NCBI RefSeq assembly: GCF_017309185.1
Contig: NZ_JAEKJZ010000007.1
Location: 124,001-188,000, forward strand
Direction: 5' to 3'
Origin: Roseibium aggregatum
GTDB lineage: Bacteria; Pseudomonadota; Alphaproteobacteria; Rhizobiales; Stappiaceae
DNA: 64,000 bases
The notes below the pieces were generated by a model. It did no database searches. It saw only the letters and a program-made list of their open reading frames with translations, and was not told the DNA's origin. Positions 50,661 through 59,543 of the stretch are shown here, piece by piece. Every line of letters begins with the position of its first letter. Within the stretch, counting starts at the first letter, position 1. Both the position numbers and the translations under genes were made by a program.

Positions 50661-50927
50661 TCAGGCCTCCCCGTCGCTGCCGGCCTCGCCTTTTTCAAGC
50701 TTTGCCAGCCGCGATTCGAGCTCCTCGACCTTGTCGAGCGCCCGTATCGCCATTTCCTTCACAACCTCGTGCTCCTCCCGGGACACAACGTCCATATCGG
50801 ACAAGAAGCGTTCCGCCTGAGCCTTGAAGGCGGTTTCCACTTCCCGGCGCGCGCCTTGCGCAACGCCGGCGGCATCGGTCATGAGTTTGGCGAAATCGTC
50901 GAGAAAACGGTTCGGGCCTTGGGTCAT
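50661..50927 (-). CDS. Accessory factor UbiK family protein (BMFP/YqiC-like)
   Basis: An 88-residue coiled-coil protein: MTQGPNRFLDDFAKLMTDAA, GVAQGARREVETAFKAQAER and FLSDMDVVSREEHEVVKEMA, then the trimeric coiled coil ELESRLAKLE. The family covers UbiK, which assists the late steps of ubiquinone synthesis, and the Brucella membrane-fusogenic protein BMFP. ATG 50927 has AAGGAGGG upstream; the longer frame is not supported. It is divergent from lgt. Confidence 0.9.
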   Translation of the reverse strand: MTQGPNRFLDDFAKLMTDAAGVAQGARREVETAFKAQAERFLSDMDVVSREEHEVVKEMAIRALDKVEELESRLAKLEKGEAGSDGEA

Positions 50928-51115
50928 CCGACCCTCCTTGATCGGGAACAGAAGATATCTCAACAGGTATGAGGGTTTGGTCTCGACTTCAAGAACCAAA
51001 TCCGCCGCAGCCCCTGAAGGCAAGGCAGGGCCGCAGCTTGACGCACGGAACAAGATGGCGCATGCGTTGCCCGGGTTTTGTCAACCGTTCCCAGGCCGTT
51101 TGAAAAGGGTCCGCC

Positions 51116-51946
51116 GTGCCACCGTTACTCGCCCTGCCTTTTCCCGCCATTGAACCGGGCATCCATATCTACGGACCGATCGTCCTGCGCTGGTACGCGC
51201 TCGCCTATATCGTCGGCATCGTTCTGGCCTGGCGCTACATGCGCGCGCTCGTCGTGAACGACCGGCTGTGGGCCGGTGTCCGTCGGCCGGAGCCTCTGGA
51301 ACTCGACGATTTCGTCCTCTGGGGCACGATCGGCATCATCCTCGGCGGACGCCTTGGCTATGTGCTGTTCTACAATCCGGCCTATTATTTCGCCAATCCA
51401 CTCGAGGCCTTCGCGGTCTGGACCGGAGGCATGTCCTTTCACGGCGGTTTCGCCGGCACGGTCATCGCCATGATCCTGTTCGCCTGGAAGCGTGGCCTGT
51501 CGCTCTGGACATTGTTCGACCTCGCCGGATGCGCCGCGCCCATCGGCCTGTTTTTCGGCCGCATCGCCAATTTCATAAACGGAGAGCTCTGGGGCCGCCC
51601 CACCGATGTCCCCTGGGCCGTTGTCTTCCCGACCGGCGGTCCCGAGCCCCGGCATCCGAGCCAGCTCTATGAAGCCGCGCTGGAAGGCATCGTGCTGTTT
51701 CTGGTGTTGCGCGTTTTGAGCCACCGCTTCGCGCTCCTTCAAAAACCGGGGTTCCTTGCGGGCGCCTTTGCCTTCGGTTACGGCGTCGCGCGCTCGATTG
51801 CCGAGCTCTACCGGGTGCCGGACGCCCATATCGGTTATTTGAGCGGTTTCCTGACAATGGGCATCCTCCTCTCCCTGCCCATGATCCTGGCCGGTCTCGC
51901 CACGATGATCTGGGCAAGCCGCAAACCCGGACCCTCCTCCCGTTGA
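51116..51946 (+). CDS. lgt: Prolipoprotein diacylglyceryl transferase
   Basis: A 276-residue inner-membrane enzyme that attaches diacylglycerol to the lipobox Cys of prolipoproteins, using phosphatidylglycerol. YGPIVLRWYALAYIVGIVLA, GGMSFHGGFAG with the essential His, FFGRIANFINGELWGRPTD and EPRHPSQLYEAALEG are the family signatures. About seven membrane helices. GTG 51116 follows a GGGT stretch. The next gene starts with TTG overlapping its stop by four bases (TTGA). Confidence 0.95.
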   Translation: MPPLLALPFPAIEPGIHIYGPIVLRWYALAYIVGIVLAWRYMRALVVNDRLWAGVRRPEPLELDDFVLWGTIGIILGGRLGYVLFYNPAYYFANPLEAFAVWTGGMSFHGGFAGTVIAMILFAWKRGLSLWTLFDLAGCAAPIGLFFGRIANFINGELWGRPTDVPWAVVFPTGGPEPRHPSQLYEAALEGIVLFLVLRVLSHRFALLQKPGFLAGAFAFGYGVARSIAELYRVPDAHIGYLSGFLTMGILLSLPMILAGLATMIWASRKPGPSSR

Positions 51947-53031
51947 CCGGACTGAAGGAAAAGCTCAAGGCCCGGATTTCGGCGGAAGGACCGCTATCGG
52001 TCGCCCAGTACATGGCGGCCTGCCTCGGCGACCCGGAGGCCGGTTATTACACGACGCGTGAGCCTTTCGGCGCGAAGGGCGATTTCATCACGGCTCCCGA
52101 AGTCAGTCAGATGTTCGGCGAACTGATCGGCGCCGCCTGCCTGACCGCCTTTGAGGCGATGGGCCGCCCGGAACGGGTAGAACTTGTCGAACTCGGACCG
52201 GGGCGGGGAACCCTGATGGCGGACCTCCTGCGCGTCGCCGCCCTCAGGCCCGCCTTCCTGGAGACGGCGTCGCTCAATCTGGTGGAGACCAGCCCGAGGC
52301 TGCGCGAATTCCAGAGGCAAACGCTGAAGGAGGCCCCGCTCGTCGCCGCGCATCAAGATACCTTCCGCGATGTTCCGGACGGCCCGTTGCTCCTCGTTGC
52401 CAATGAATTCTTCGATGCCCTGCCGATTCACCAGTTCGTCAGGACCGAAGACGGTTGGCGCGAGCGGCAGGTCGGGCTGAACGAAACGGGCGACCTGGCG
52501 TTCGGCGCGGGCACCGCCCGGCTGGCCGATGCCGCCATCCCGCCGGACTGCGTCTCGAGCCCTGTTGGCACAATCCTGGAGACACAACCCGCCGCGAATG
52601 CGATTGCCGGAGAAATCGGCGCCCGGCTGGCGAAATACGGCGGCATGGCGCTCTTCATCGACTACGGCTATCTGAAGACGGCTCCCGGCGACACGCTCCA
52701 GGCGCTCTACCGGCACGCCCATGACGACGTTCTGGCCCATCCGGGGGAAGCGGACCTGACGGCGCACGTCAATTTCGAAGCGCTCGCATCGGCAGCCTCC
52801 GCGGAAGGCGCCACTGCGCACCCTCCCCTCACCCAGGGCGAATTCCTGCTGCGCTCGGGGCTTCTGGAACGCGCCGGGGCGCTCGGGGCGGGAAAATCCC
52901 ACGAGGAGCAGGAAGCGATCCGTGACGCCGTCGAACGGTTGGCCGCGCCCGATCAGATGGGCGGGTTATTCAAGGTTCTGGCCGTCACAGGTCCGGAAAT
53001 GAGCCTGCCGCCGTTTGACAGCATCCGCTGA
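51943..53031 (+). CDS. SAM-dependent methyltransferase, MidA/NDUFAF7 family
   Basis: A 362-residue protein: PLSVAQYMAACLGDPEAGYY, KGDFITAPEVSQMFGELIG, VELVELGPGRGTLMADLLRV (SAM-binding), VANEFFDALPIHQFV and LFIDYGYL. Human NDUFAF7 dimethylates an arginine of a complex I subunit and is needed for complex I assembly; a similar role in bacteria is inference. The unusual TTG start overlaps the lgt stop; pgeF follows after 71 bases, an order (lgt, methyltransferase, pgeF) conserved in Rhizobiales. Confidence 0.9.
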   Translation: MTGLKEKLKARISAEGPLSVAQYMAACLGDPEAGYYTTREPFGAKGDFITAPEVSQMFGELIGAACLTAFEAMGRPERVELVELGPGRGTLMADLLRVAALRPAFLETASLNLVETSPRLREFQRQTLKEAPLVAAHQDTFRDVPDGPLLLVANEFFDALPIHQFVRTEDGWRERQVGLNETGDLAFGAGTARLADAAIPPDCVSSPVGTILETQPAANAIAGEIGARLAKYGGMALFIDYGYLKTAPGDTLQALYRHAHDDVLAHPGEADLTAHVNFEALASAASAEGATAHPPLTQGEFLLRSGLLERAGALGAGKSHEEQEAIRDAVERLAAPDQMGGLFKVLAVTGPEMSLPPFDSIR

Positions 53032-53102
53032 AACGCACAAGGATCGTTGCGCAATATTCGAATCGCGCCCTGAACCGTCTTCGGGGGCCAGGCAGGACCA
53101 GA

Positions 53103-53867
53103 ATGAAAATCGAGTCGGACTTGCTCAAGCTTGACGGCATACGCCATGGCTACTTCACCCGCGAAGGCGGCGTCTCGAACGGAATTTACGGCAGCCTCAA
53201 TATCGGCCTAGGATCCAGCGACGAACGTGGCCATGTTCTGGAGAACCGCAACAGGGTCGCCTCGGCGCTCGGAGTGGACGCGGCCAACCTGGTGTCTCCC
53301 TACCAGATCCATTCGCCAGATGTGATCGTCGTGACGGGCCCCTTCGAAGATGGCGCCGACCGCAAGGCGGATGCGCTTGTCACGAAAACGCAAGGTCTGG
53401 CGATCGGCGTCGCGACAGCCGATTGCGGCCCTGTGCTCTTCGCCGATCCTCAAGCCCGGGTGATCGGAGCCGCCCATTCCGGCTGGAAGGGCGCCTTTGG
53501 CGGCGTCCTTCAGAACACCGTCGCGGCCATGGAGTCGCTCGGCGCGGCGAAATCCGGGATCAGAGCGGTCCTCGGCCCGACCATCTCGCAAGACGCCTAT
53601 GAAGTCGGACCGGAGTTTCACGATCGCTTTGTCGCGGACAATCCGGAAAACACCCGCTATTTCGAACCATCCGGGCAGCCCGGACATTTCATGTTCGACC
53701 TCCCGGCCTTCATTACGGACAGGTTGCGGGATCTTGGGCTGAGACATGTCGGCGGCACCGGCCATTGCACGTACAAGGATGAAGACCGGTTCTTTTCCTA
53801 CCGCCGCACCACCCATCGCAAAGAGCCGGACTACGGCCGTCAGATCAGCGCAATCGCCCTACTCTAG
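53103..53867 (+). CDS. pgeF: Peptidoglycan editing factor PgeF (YfiH/laccase-domain family)
   Basis: A 254-residue protein that removes L-Ser wrongly inserted into peptidoglycan precursors. RHGYFTREGGVSNGIYGSLN, ATADCGPVLFADPQARVIGA, AHSGWKGAFGGV and the C-terminal TGHCTYKDEDRFFSYRR carry the conserved His and Cys metal ligands. Length is normal. The family was once annotated as polyphenol oxidase. An M24 protein follows nine bases after its stop. Confidence 0.94.
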   Translation: MKIESDLLKLDGIRHGYFTREGGVSNGIYGSLNIGLGSSDERGHVLENRNRVASALGVDAANLVSPYQIHSPDVIVVTGPFEDGADRKADALVTKTQGLAIGVATADCGPVLFADPQARVIGAAHSGWKGAFGGVLQNTVAAMESLGAAKSGIRAVLGPTISQDAYEVGPEFHDRFVADNPENTRYFEPSGQPGHFMFDLPAFITDRLRDLGLRHVGGTGHCTYKDEDRFFSYRRTTHRKEPDYGRQISAIALL

Positions 53868-53876
53868 GAACACCAT

Positions 53877-55034
53877 ATGGCCCTTCACTTTTCCGATGCC
53901 GAATTCGCCAACCGCTTTGAAAAGCTGAAAGCCGCCATGGAAGCGGAAAAGCTCGATGCCATGCTCCTGTTCGCCCAGGAAAGCATGTACTGGCTGACCG
54001 GCTACGATACGTTCGGCTTCTGCTTTTTCCAGTGCCTGGTGGTCACCAGGGACGGTGCAAAGGTGCTCCTGACCCGCTCTGCCGATCAGCGGCAGGCCAA
54101 ACACACGTCCAACATCCAGGACATCCGGATCTGGATCGACACGGGCGCCGCGAGCCCGGTGAGCCAGCTCAAGGACATGCTTTTCGACATGGACCTTCTG
54201 GGCAGCCGGATCGGCATCGAATACGACACCCACGGCATGACCGGAAAGGTTGCCCTTCAGATCAACGCGGAACTGTCGAGCTTCGCCGACATCTCGGACG
54301 CCTCACCGTTCATCCCGGCGTTGCGAGCCGTCAAGAGCCCGGAAGAAATCGTCTATGTCCGCAAGGCGGCGGAACTTGGCGACAAGGCTTACCATGCGGC
54401 GATGGACGAAATCCAGCCCGGAGCGGACGAAGGCTGCATTCTGGCGGCCATGCAAGGCGCGATCTTCGAAGGTGGCGGGGACTATCCCGGCAACGAGTTC
54501 ATTATCGGCTCCGGAGCGGACGCCCTGCTTTGCCGCTACAAGTCCGGTCGCCGCATTCTCGGATCCCAGGACCAGATCACGCTCGAATGGGCCGGCAGTT
54601 ACCGCCGTTATCACGCCGCCCTGATGCGCACGGTCGTTGTCGGTGAGCCGACGGACAGGCACCGGGAGATGTATGACGCTGCGCGGGAAGCTCTGGCGGC
54701 GGTGGAAACCCGGCTCGTTTCGGGAAACACCTTCGGCGATGTGTTCGACGCCCACGCCGCCGCGGTGGATGCGCGCGGAATGATGCCGCACCGCCTGAAC
54801 GCCTGCGGTTATTCGCTGGGCGCGCGTTTCACGCCGAGCTGGATGGACACTCCCATGGCCTACAAGGCCAATCCGGCCGAGGTGAAACCCGACATGGTGA
54901 TCTTCATGCACATGATCCTGATGGATTCCATCAGCGGAACGGCGATGACCCTCGGACAGACCTACCTGACCACGGAAAACGCTCCGGAAAGCTTATCCAC
55001 CCTGCCTCTCGACCTTCCGGTCAAGTCAGGATAA
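53877..55034 (+). CDS. M24 family (creatinase/Xaa-Pro peptidase-like) protein lacking metal ligands
   Basis: A 385-residue two-domain protein. The N-terminal creatinase domain begins FSDAEFANRFEKLKAAMEAE and has MYWLTGYDTFGFCFF. The C-terminal pita-bread domain has ALRAVKSPEEIVYVRKAAEL and FEGGGDYPGNEFIIGSGADA. Where metallopeptidases have Asp-x10-Asp, this reads LEWAGSYRRYHAALMRTV with Glu and His instead, and the later His/Glu positions are also unclear. As in creatinase, it may act without metals. The position after pgeF is common in this group. Substrate unknown. Confidence 0.85.
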   Translation: MALHFSDAEFANRFEKLKAAMEAEKLDAMLLFAQESMYWLTGYDTFGFCFFQCLVVTRDGAKVLLTRSADQRQAKHTSNIQDIRIWIDTGAASPVSQLKDMLFDMDLLGSRIGIEYDTHGMTGKVALQINAELSSFADISDASPFIPALRAVKSPEEIVYVRKAAELGDKAYHAAMDEIQPGADEGCILAAMQGAIFEGGGDYPGNEFIIGSGADALLCRYKSGRRILGSQDQITLEWAGSYRRYHAALMRTVVVGEPTDRHREMYDAAREALAAVETRLVSGNTFGDVFDAHAAAVDARGMMPHRLNACGYSLGARFTPSWMDTPMAYKANPAEVKPDMVIFMHMILMDSISGTAMTLGQTYLTTENAPESLSTLPLDLPVKSG

Positions 55035-55130
55035 ACAATGGCGACTTTGCGGTGCGGCGCCGTTTTCTCCGGAAACCGAGCCGGCCGCTGCGACACGACA
55101 CACAGACACATCGACAGCCAGGCCTCCTAC

Positions 55131-55652
55131 ATGCCCGACACGTTCCGCAAGCATAACACCGTCTTCCTGCGCTTCCTGGCAAGTCTGCTGCTCATGAGCG
55201 CTGTCGCCGCCTGTCAGTCCGCCCCCCAGCCGCCAAGTCCCGTTGCCACGGCGGCGCCCTCACCGTCCATCAGCGGACAGGCGGACGACGAACAGGGAAT
55301 CACCTTCGCTTTCGAGCCTTTCACCGGTGCTCCGGGCAACATTGCCGACGAACTGTCCGAGTTCATCGGCCGTGAGGCCGGCAGAAACGGCATCACTCTC
55401 GTTCGCCGCGTCGGGGCCAGCGCGACCTACCGGGTCAACGGCTACCTGGCCGCGACGGGCCAGCCTTCGACCGGAACGGTTTTCTACGTTTTCGACATTG
55501 TCGACGGATCGGGACGCCGCCTGAAGCGGATATCAGGCACCGAAGCGACCAGCGGCTCCTCGGGCGATCCCTGGCGGGCGGTCAATTCGGGAACTCTCTC
55601 CCGGATTGCCAACCGCTCGATCGTCGAAATCAAGGCCTGGCTCAACCGGTAA
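55131..55652 (+). CDS. Exported lipoprotein, unknown function
   Basis: A 173-residue protein with a lipobox signal (FLRFLASLLLMSAVAAC, Cys about residue 28), then a Pro/Ser/Ala-rich linker and a domain FAFEPFTGAPGNIADELSEF, TLVRRVGASATYRVNGYLAA and FYVFDIVDGSGRRLKRISGT. It may sit in the outer membrane facing the periplasm. I do not recognise a named family. The start at 55131 places the lipobox correctly; ATG 55038 has a better ribosome site (AGGATAAACA) but would add 31 residues before the signal. Confidence 0.75.
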   Translation: MPDTFRKHNTVFLRFLASLLLMSAVAACQSAPQPPSPVATAAPSPSISGQADDEQGITFAFEPFTGAPGNIADELSEFIGREAGRNGITLVRRVGASATYRVNGYLAATGQPSTGTVFYVFDIVDGSGRRLKRISGTEATSGSSGDPWRAVNSGTLSRIANRSIVEIKAWLNR

Positions 55653-55765
55653 TCCCTTCTTAGCTGGATAACCAACTCGCCACCTTGTAAAAATTTAAAA
55701 AAAGCGTGTGACAGGGCTTCAGAGCTGTTGTCGTTCCGTGTGTTGATTGCTACAACGCCGCCGCC

Positions 55766-55795
55766 TGCCGGGAGTCCCCAGTTGAGTTCCCGGCA
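55766..55795 (+). promoter_or_regulatory. Leader hairpin upstream of prs
   Basis: TGCCGGGA (55766-55773) pairs with TCCCGGCA (55788-55795) around 14 bases, about 105 bases before the prs start, after an A/T-rich TTGTAAAAATTTAAAAAAAG (55684-55703). No T-run follows the stem. Confidence 0.4.
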
Positions 55796-55899
55796 TCTGC
55801 CAGTCGAGATTAGGTCGCAAGGCCTAGGCCCTTTCCGTGTGTTTGCAGCAGCCGGCCCTGCGTGCAAACCCGGTGTCGCACCAGAAGGATTTGCGGCTC

Positions 55900-56832
55900 A
55901 TGAAGATCGTTGCGGGCAATTCCAACCGAGCCCTGGCTGAGGAAATTTCCAATTACCTGGATGTTCCCTTGGCGAAATGCCAGGTCCGGCGGTTTGCCGA
56001 CCAGGAAATCTTCGTTGAAATTCAGGAAAATGTGCGCGGCGAGGACGTCTTCGTCGTCCAGCCGACCAGTTATCCGGCCAACGACCACCTGATGGAGCTG
56101 CTCATCATCATCGATGCTGCGCGCCGCTCCTCAGCCCGGCGCATCACCGCCGTGCTGCCGTATTTCGGCTATGCCCGCCAGGACCGGCGCGCCTCCGGCC
56201 GGACGCCGATTTCCGCCAAGCTGGTCGCCAACCTGATCACCGAAGCCGGCGCGGACCGCGTCCTGACCCTCGACCTCCATGCCGGTCAGATCCAGGGCTT
56301 TTTCGACATCCCGACGGACAACCTCTTTGCCGCGCCGGTCATGACCCGCGACATCAAGGAGCGCTACGCCACTGACAATGTCATGGTGGTCTCCCCCGAC
56401 GTCGGCGGCGTGGTTCGCGCACGCGCACTCGCCAAGCGCATCGATGCGCCGCTCTCCATCGTTGACAAGCGCCGCGACAAGCCTGGAGAGTCTGAAGTCA
56501 TGAACATCATCGGCGAGGTCAGCGGCTACGATTGCATTCTCGTCGACGACATCGTCGACAGCGGCGGCACGCTGTGCAACGCGGCCGAGGCTCTTTTGGC
56601 CGATGGCGCCAAGTCCGTCACCGCCTATATCACGCACGGCGTGCTCTCCGGTGGCGCGGTCGCCCGCGTTACCTCTTCGAAACTGAAGGAGCTGGTCATC
56701 ACCAACTCCATCGAACCGACCGCCGCGATCACCGCTGCCGCCAATATCCGGGCCATCTCCATCGCCCCCCTGATCGGCGAGGCGATCAACCGCACGGCCC
56801 TGGAAAAATCGGTCTCCAGCCTGTTCAACTGA
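55900..56832 (+). CDS. prs: Ribose-phosphate pyrophosphokinase
   Basis: A 310-residue enzyme that makes PRPP from ribose 5-phosphate and ATP for nucleotide, His and Trp synthesis. MKIVAGNSNRALAEEISNYL, RRFADQEIFVEIQENVRGED, VLPYFGYARQDRRASGRTPI, LDLHAGQIQGFFDIP and the PRPP loop CILVDDIVDSGGTLCNA are complete. ATG 55900 fits the family; the longer frame adds 21 residues. A strong terminator follows, so it is monocistronic. Confidence 0.96.
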   Translation: MKIVAGNSNRALAEEISNYLDVPLAKCQVRRFADQEIFVEIQENVRGEDVFVVQPTSYPANDHLMELLIIIDAARRSSARRITAVLPYFGYARQDRRASGRTPISAKLVANLITEAGADRVLTLDLHAGQIQGFFDIPTDNLFAAPVMTRDIKERYATDNVMVVSPDVGGVVRARALAKRIDAPLSIVDKRRDKPGESEVMNIIGEVSGYDCILVDDIVDSGGTLCNAAEALLADGAKSVTAYITHGVLSGGAVARVTSSKLKELVITNSIEPTAAITAAANIRAISIAPLIGEAINRTALEKSVSSLFN

Positions 56833-56856
56833 GCAGGACAAACACGATTTCATGTC

Positions 56857-56887
56857 AACGCCCGGCCACCGCCGGGCGTTTTCGTTT
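56857..56887 (+). terminator. Rho-independent terminator of prs
   Basis: AACGCCCGGC (56857-56866) pairs with GCCGGGCGTT (56871-56880) around CACC and is followed by TTCGTTT. Confidence 0.88.
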
Positions 56888-57050
56888 GCGGCAACGTCTC
56901 ACTGAAAACCGGGTCTCAACGAAAGACCGCAGACACCGCGTATTCACCGGGCTGGTTTTCCGGCAGTCCCCCACGTAGATTGACGGCTGCAACCAGAGCA
57001 GTTTGAAAACCTGTCTGGACTTGGATTTTGACCGGGGGCAGAGAAACAAC

Positions 57051-57689
57051 GTGAACCGTTTGCGGACCGCTGCCCTTGTTCAATTCCGCCGGATGACGGG
57101 TCTTTTGGTCGTCCTCATTCTCGTTCAAGGCGTCGGCAATGGACTCGCGGGGGCCAAGCAGGCGAACGGGTCTGAGCAAGCCGTGGCGCGCATGCTCATC
57201 GCGTCCGACGGCCTTTCCGCCCAAACAAACCTCGCCGCCAAAGCCATGGCCACCCGCTTCAAGGCCATCGTGACGAGCCATTTTGCCCTTGGAACCATGG
57301 CTCGGGACGCCCTTGGCTACGACAGGTTCAACCAGCTCGGGACGAAAAGGCAAAGACAATATACAGAGGCCTTCAAGGAACATCTGGCACAGGGATTCGT
57401 GCTCGGCGTTCGCCGATTGGGATCCGCCGTCTCGACGGTCCTCGGATCCAGAACGGCCCCGGGTGGCGCTGTCATTGTGGTCAGCCGCTCCCGGGTCGCC
57501 GGCCGCGAGAAAGACACCTTCTGGCACATGTGCCGCGAACATCCGGCTTTGGTCTGCGATATCGAGGTCGACGGCATCCGCGCTTCGGCCCGGCAAAGGG
57601 CGGCCTTTTCCCGTGTGCTGGAGGAACACGGCTTCGAGCGTCTCCTGACCGATCTTCGCTCGGGCGAACTTGCAGGGCGGATTTCATGA
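57051..57689 (+). CDS. MlaC/Ttg2D family phospholipid-binding protein
   Basis: A 212-residue exported protein. From GTG 57051 the signal sequence is MTGLLVVLILVQGVGNGLAG. MATRFKAIVTSHFALGTMAR, LGYDRFNQLGTKRQRQYTEA and FKEHLAQGFVLGVRRL are MlaC features (RF-x-I-x4-F...MAR-x-ALG). MlaC shuttles phospholipids across the periplasm. The usual permease MlaE and MlaD are absent; instead its stop overlaps an ABC ATPase (ATGA) of the LolD/MacB type. TTG 57003 is a possible longer start. Its role with that ABC pair is inferred from coupling alone. Confidence 0.82.
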   Translation: MNRLRTAALVQFRRMTGLLVVLILVQGVGNGLAGAKQANGSEQAVARMLIASDGLSAQTNLAAKAMATRFKAIVTSHFALGTMARDALGYDRFNQLGTKRQRQYTEAFKEHLAQGFVLGVRRLGSAVSTVLGSRTAPGGAVIVVSRSRVAGREKDTFWHMCREHPALVCDIEVDGIRASARQRAAFSRVLEEHGFERLLTDLRSGELAGRIS

Positions 57690-58411
57690 CAGGCGCCTCA
57701 AGCATACGGAGCTTCCCGCCGAAGGGAAGCATAAGCGCACGGGATCTGGTCAAGACCTTCAATCGCGGCAGCACCCGGGCGCTCGACCATCTGGACTTCG
57801 GCGCGGCCCCCGGTGAGATGACAGCGGTCACCGGCCCGAGCGGCAGTGGCAAGTCGACGCTTCTTTATGCGCTGGCCGGGTTGATCGACCTGGAATCCGG
57901 CAGCGTGAGCGTTTCGGGCGAGACCCCGAGAACGCACGCGGAGTGGACGCGGATGCGCCAGCGCCACATCGGCCTGATCTTTCAGGACGACTGGCTGCTG
58001 CCGACACTGACTTGTGCCCAGAATGTCGAACTGCCCATGATCGGCCTGGAACACAATCAGAAAAGGCGGCGCGAACGGGTCGACGAATTGCTGAAACGGG
58101 TAAACGCTTCAGACCTGGCGGACCGCACTCCTGCCGGTCTGTCCGGCGGCGAGCGTCAGCGCGTCGCCATCGCGCGCAGTCTGGCCAACCGGCCGGAAAT
58201 TCTGCTTGCCGACGAACCGACGGGCGAACTCGATTCCGGCAATTCCCAAATCGTGATGGATCTCCTCACGACACTGAGCACCCGCGAAAAGATGACGATC
58301 GTCATCGTCACGCACGATCCAAGAGTCGCAAGGGCCTGCGGCCGGCACTTCGTTCTTTGCGACGGAAAGGGAACCTACAGCGACCTCTCTTCGGAAACGG
58401 AAGCCTCGTGA
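57686..58411 (+). CDS. ABC transporter ATP-binding protein, LolD/MacB type
   Basis: A 241-residue ATPase: SARDLVKTFNRGSTRALDHL, Walker A VTGPSGSGKSTLLYAL, Q-loop FQDDWLLPTLTCAQN, signature LSGGERQRVAIARSLANRP, Walker B ILLADEPTGELDS and the switch His in VTHDPR. The short DEPTGELDSGNS is typical of LolD/MacB-like ATPases. The ATG overlaps the MlaC-like stop, and its stop overlaps the permease GTG (GTGA): a tightly coupled three-gene unit. Confidence 0.92.
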   Translation: MTGASSIRSFPPKGSISARDLVKTFNRGSTRALDHLDFGAAPGEMTAVTGPSGSGKSTLLYALAGLIDLESGSVSVSGETPRTHAEWTRMRQRHIGLIFQDDWLLPTLTCAQNVELPMIGLEHNQKRRRERVDELLKRVNASDLADRTPAGLSGGERQRVAIARSLANRPEILLADEPTGELDSGNSQIVMDLLTTLSTREKMTIVIVTHDPRVARACGRHFVLCDGKGTYSDLSSETEAS

Positions 58412-59529
58412 CCTTTTCCTCCATCGCCTATGCCAATCTTCGCTCTCACGCGGTTCGCACGCTCGCGACGCTCTTCAGCGTTCTGCTGGCCGTTGCCTCG
58501 TTTGTCGCCCTGATCGGCCTCGCCCGCGGGGTCGAGCAGTCCCTTCTCTCCGCACTGAACCAGCGCCAGACGGATGTGGTGATCACGGAAAAGGGCGCGG
58601 TCGACCTGATCTCCTCCATCGTCGATGAAGATCTGGCCGAACGGATTGAAGCCTTTGACGGCGTCTCGGACGCGGCTGCGGAACTGACCCGCATGACCTC
58701 TCTCGACAATGGCGGCTCCGCCGTCGTCGTCGCCTGGCATCCCGGCGCCTATCCCTGGCGGGCCCTGACGCTGTCGCAAGGGGCCCTGCCGGACGAACGG
58801 GCCGGAGAAGCCGCCGTTGTCGGCGAAGCCTTTGCCAACCGCTACGGCCTTGAGGTCGGCGATGCTCTCCGGCTCTTCCATACCGACTTCGAAATCCTCG
58901 GCATCGCCGACTCAGAGTCGCTGCTGACACGGAACCTCGTGATGCTGCCGCTTGCCACGGCCCAGCGGCTGACCTTCCGGGAGGGTCAGGCGACAGCCAT
59001 CAACGTCCGTCTCGATCCGGCGCTTTCACAGGCGGGAAAAACGGCCGCGATCGAGCGTTTGAAGACGGGTTTTTCCGAATATGCAGTTGAAGATATTCAG
59101 GCGCTTGCAACCGGTCACACCTTCGCGCGCATTGCCGACGTCCTGTCGCGTTCGATCGCTGTGGTGGCCCTTTTGAGCGCGGTCTTCGCCATATTCAACA
59201 CGATGAGCACGGCGGTCCGCGAACGCCGCGGCGAGATCGCGATCATGAATGCCGTCGGCTGGTCGCGCCAACAGATCGTCCTGCTTATCCTTCTGGAAGC
59301 CGCGGTTCTGTCCGGTGCGGGCGGCCTGCTCGGGTGCGCGGCGGGCGCCGGTGTGGCGCATGCGGTTGCCGGCTGGGACGCCGTTTCCGGGATTGTCGAC
59401 CCCGCGATCAGCCCCCGCCTACTCGCCGAAGGACTGCTCATTTCCATTTTCATGGGTCTTGCCGGTGCCCTTCTGCCGGCGCTCCAGACGACGTCCCTGT
59501 CCCCCGCTTCCGTGCTTCGGGGCAAGTAA
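58408..59529 (+). CDS. ABC transporter permease, FtsX/MacB type
   Basis: A 373-residue permease. Helix 1 (TLATLFSVLLAVASFVALIG) precedes a periplasmic domain of about 220 residues; three helices follow (SIAVVALLSAVFAIFNTMST, IVLLILLEAAVLSGAGGLLG, LLISIFMGLAGALLPAL). The RGEIAIMNAVGWSRQQIVLL segment and LSPASVLRGK end are FtsX signatures. With the ATPase it forms a complex of the AttEF(G)/MacB type, usually a lipid or lipoprotein-handling mechanotransmitter rather than a classic importer. Confidence 0.9.
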   Translation: MTFSSIAYANLRSHAVRTLATLFSVLLAVASFVALIGLARGVEQSLLSALNQRQTDVVITEKGAVDLISSIVDEDLAERIEAFDGVSDAAAELTRMTSLDNGGSAVVVAWHPGAYPWRALTLSQGALPDERAGEAAVVGEAFANRYGLEVGDALRLFHTDFEILGIADSESLLTRNLVMLPLATAQRLTFREGQATAINVRLDPALSQAGKTAAIERLKTGFSEYAVEDIQALATGHTFARIADVLSRSIAVVALLSAVFAIFNTMSTAVRERRGEIAIMNAVGWSRQQIVLLILLEAAVLSGAGGLLGCAAGAGVAHAVAGWDAVSGIVDPAISPRLLAEGLLISIFMGLAGALLPALQTTSLSPASVLRGK

Positions 59530-59543
59530 TTCCCCAAATTCCC

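Noticed and set aside
50481..50972. 163-codon plus-strand frame over the ubiK-like gene
   Set aside because: It is antisense to the ubiK-like gene, which has a strong AAGGAGGG site and clear family match.
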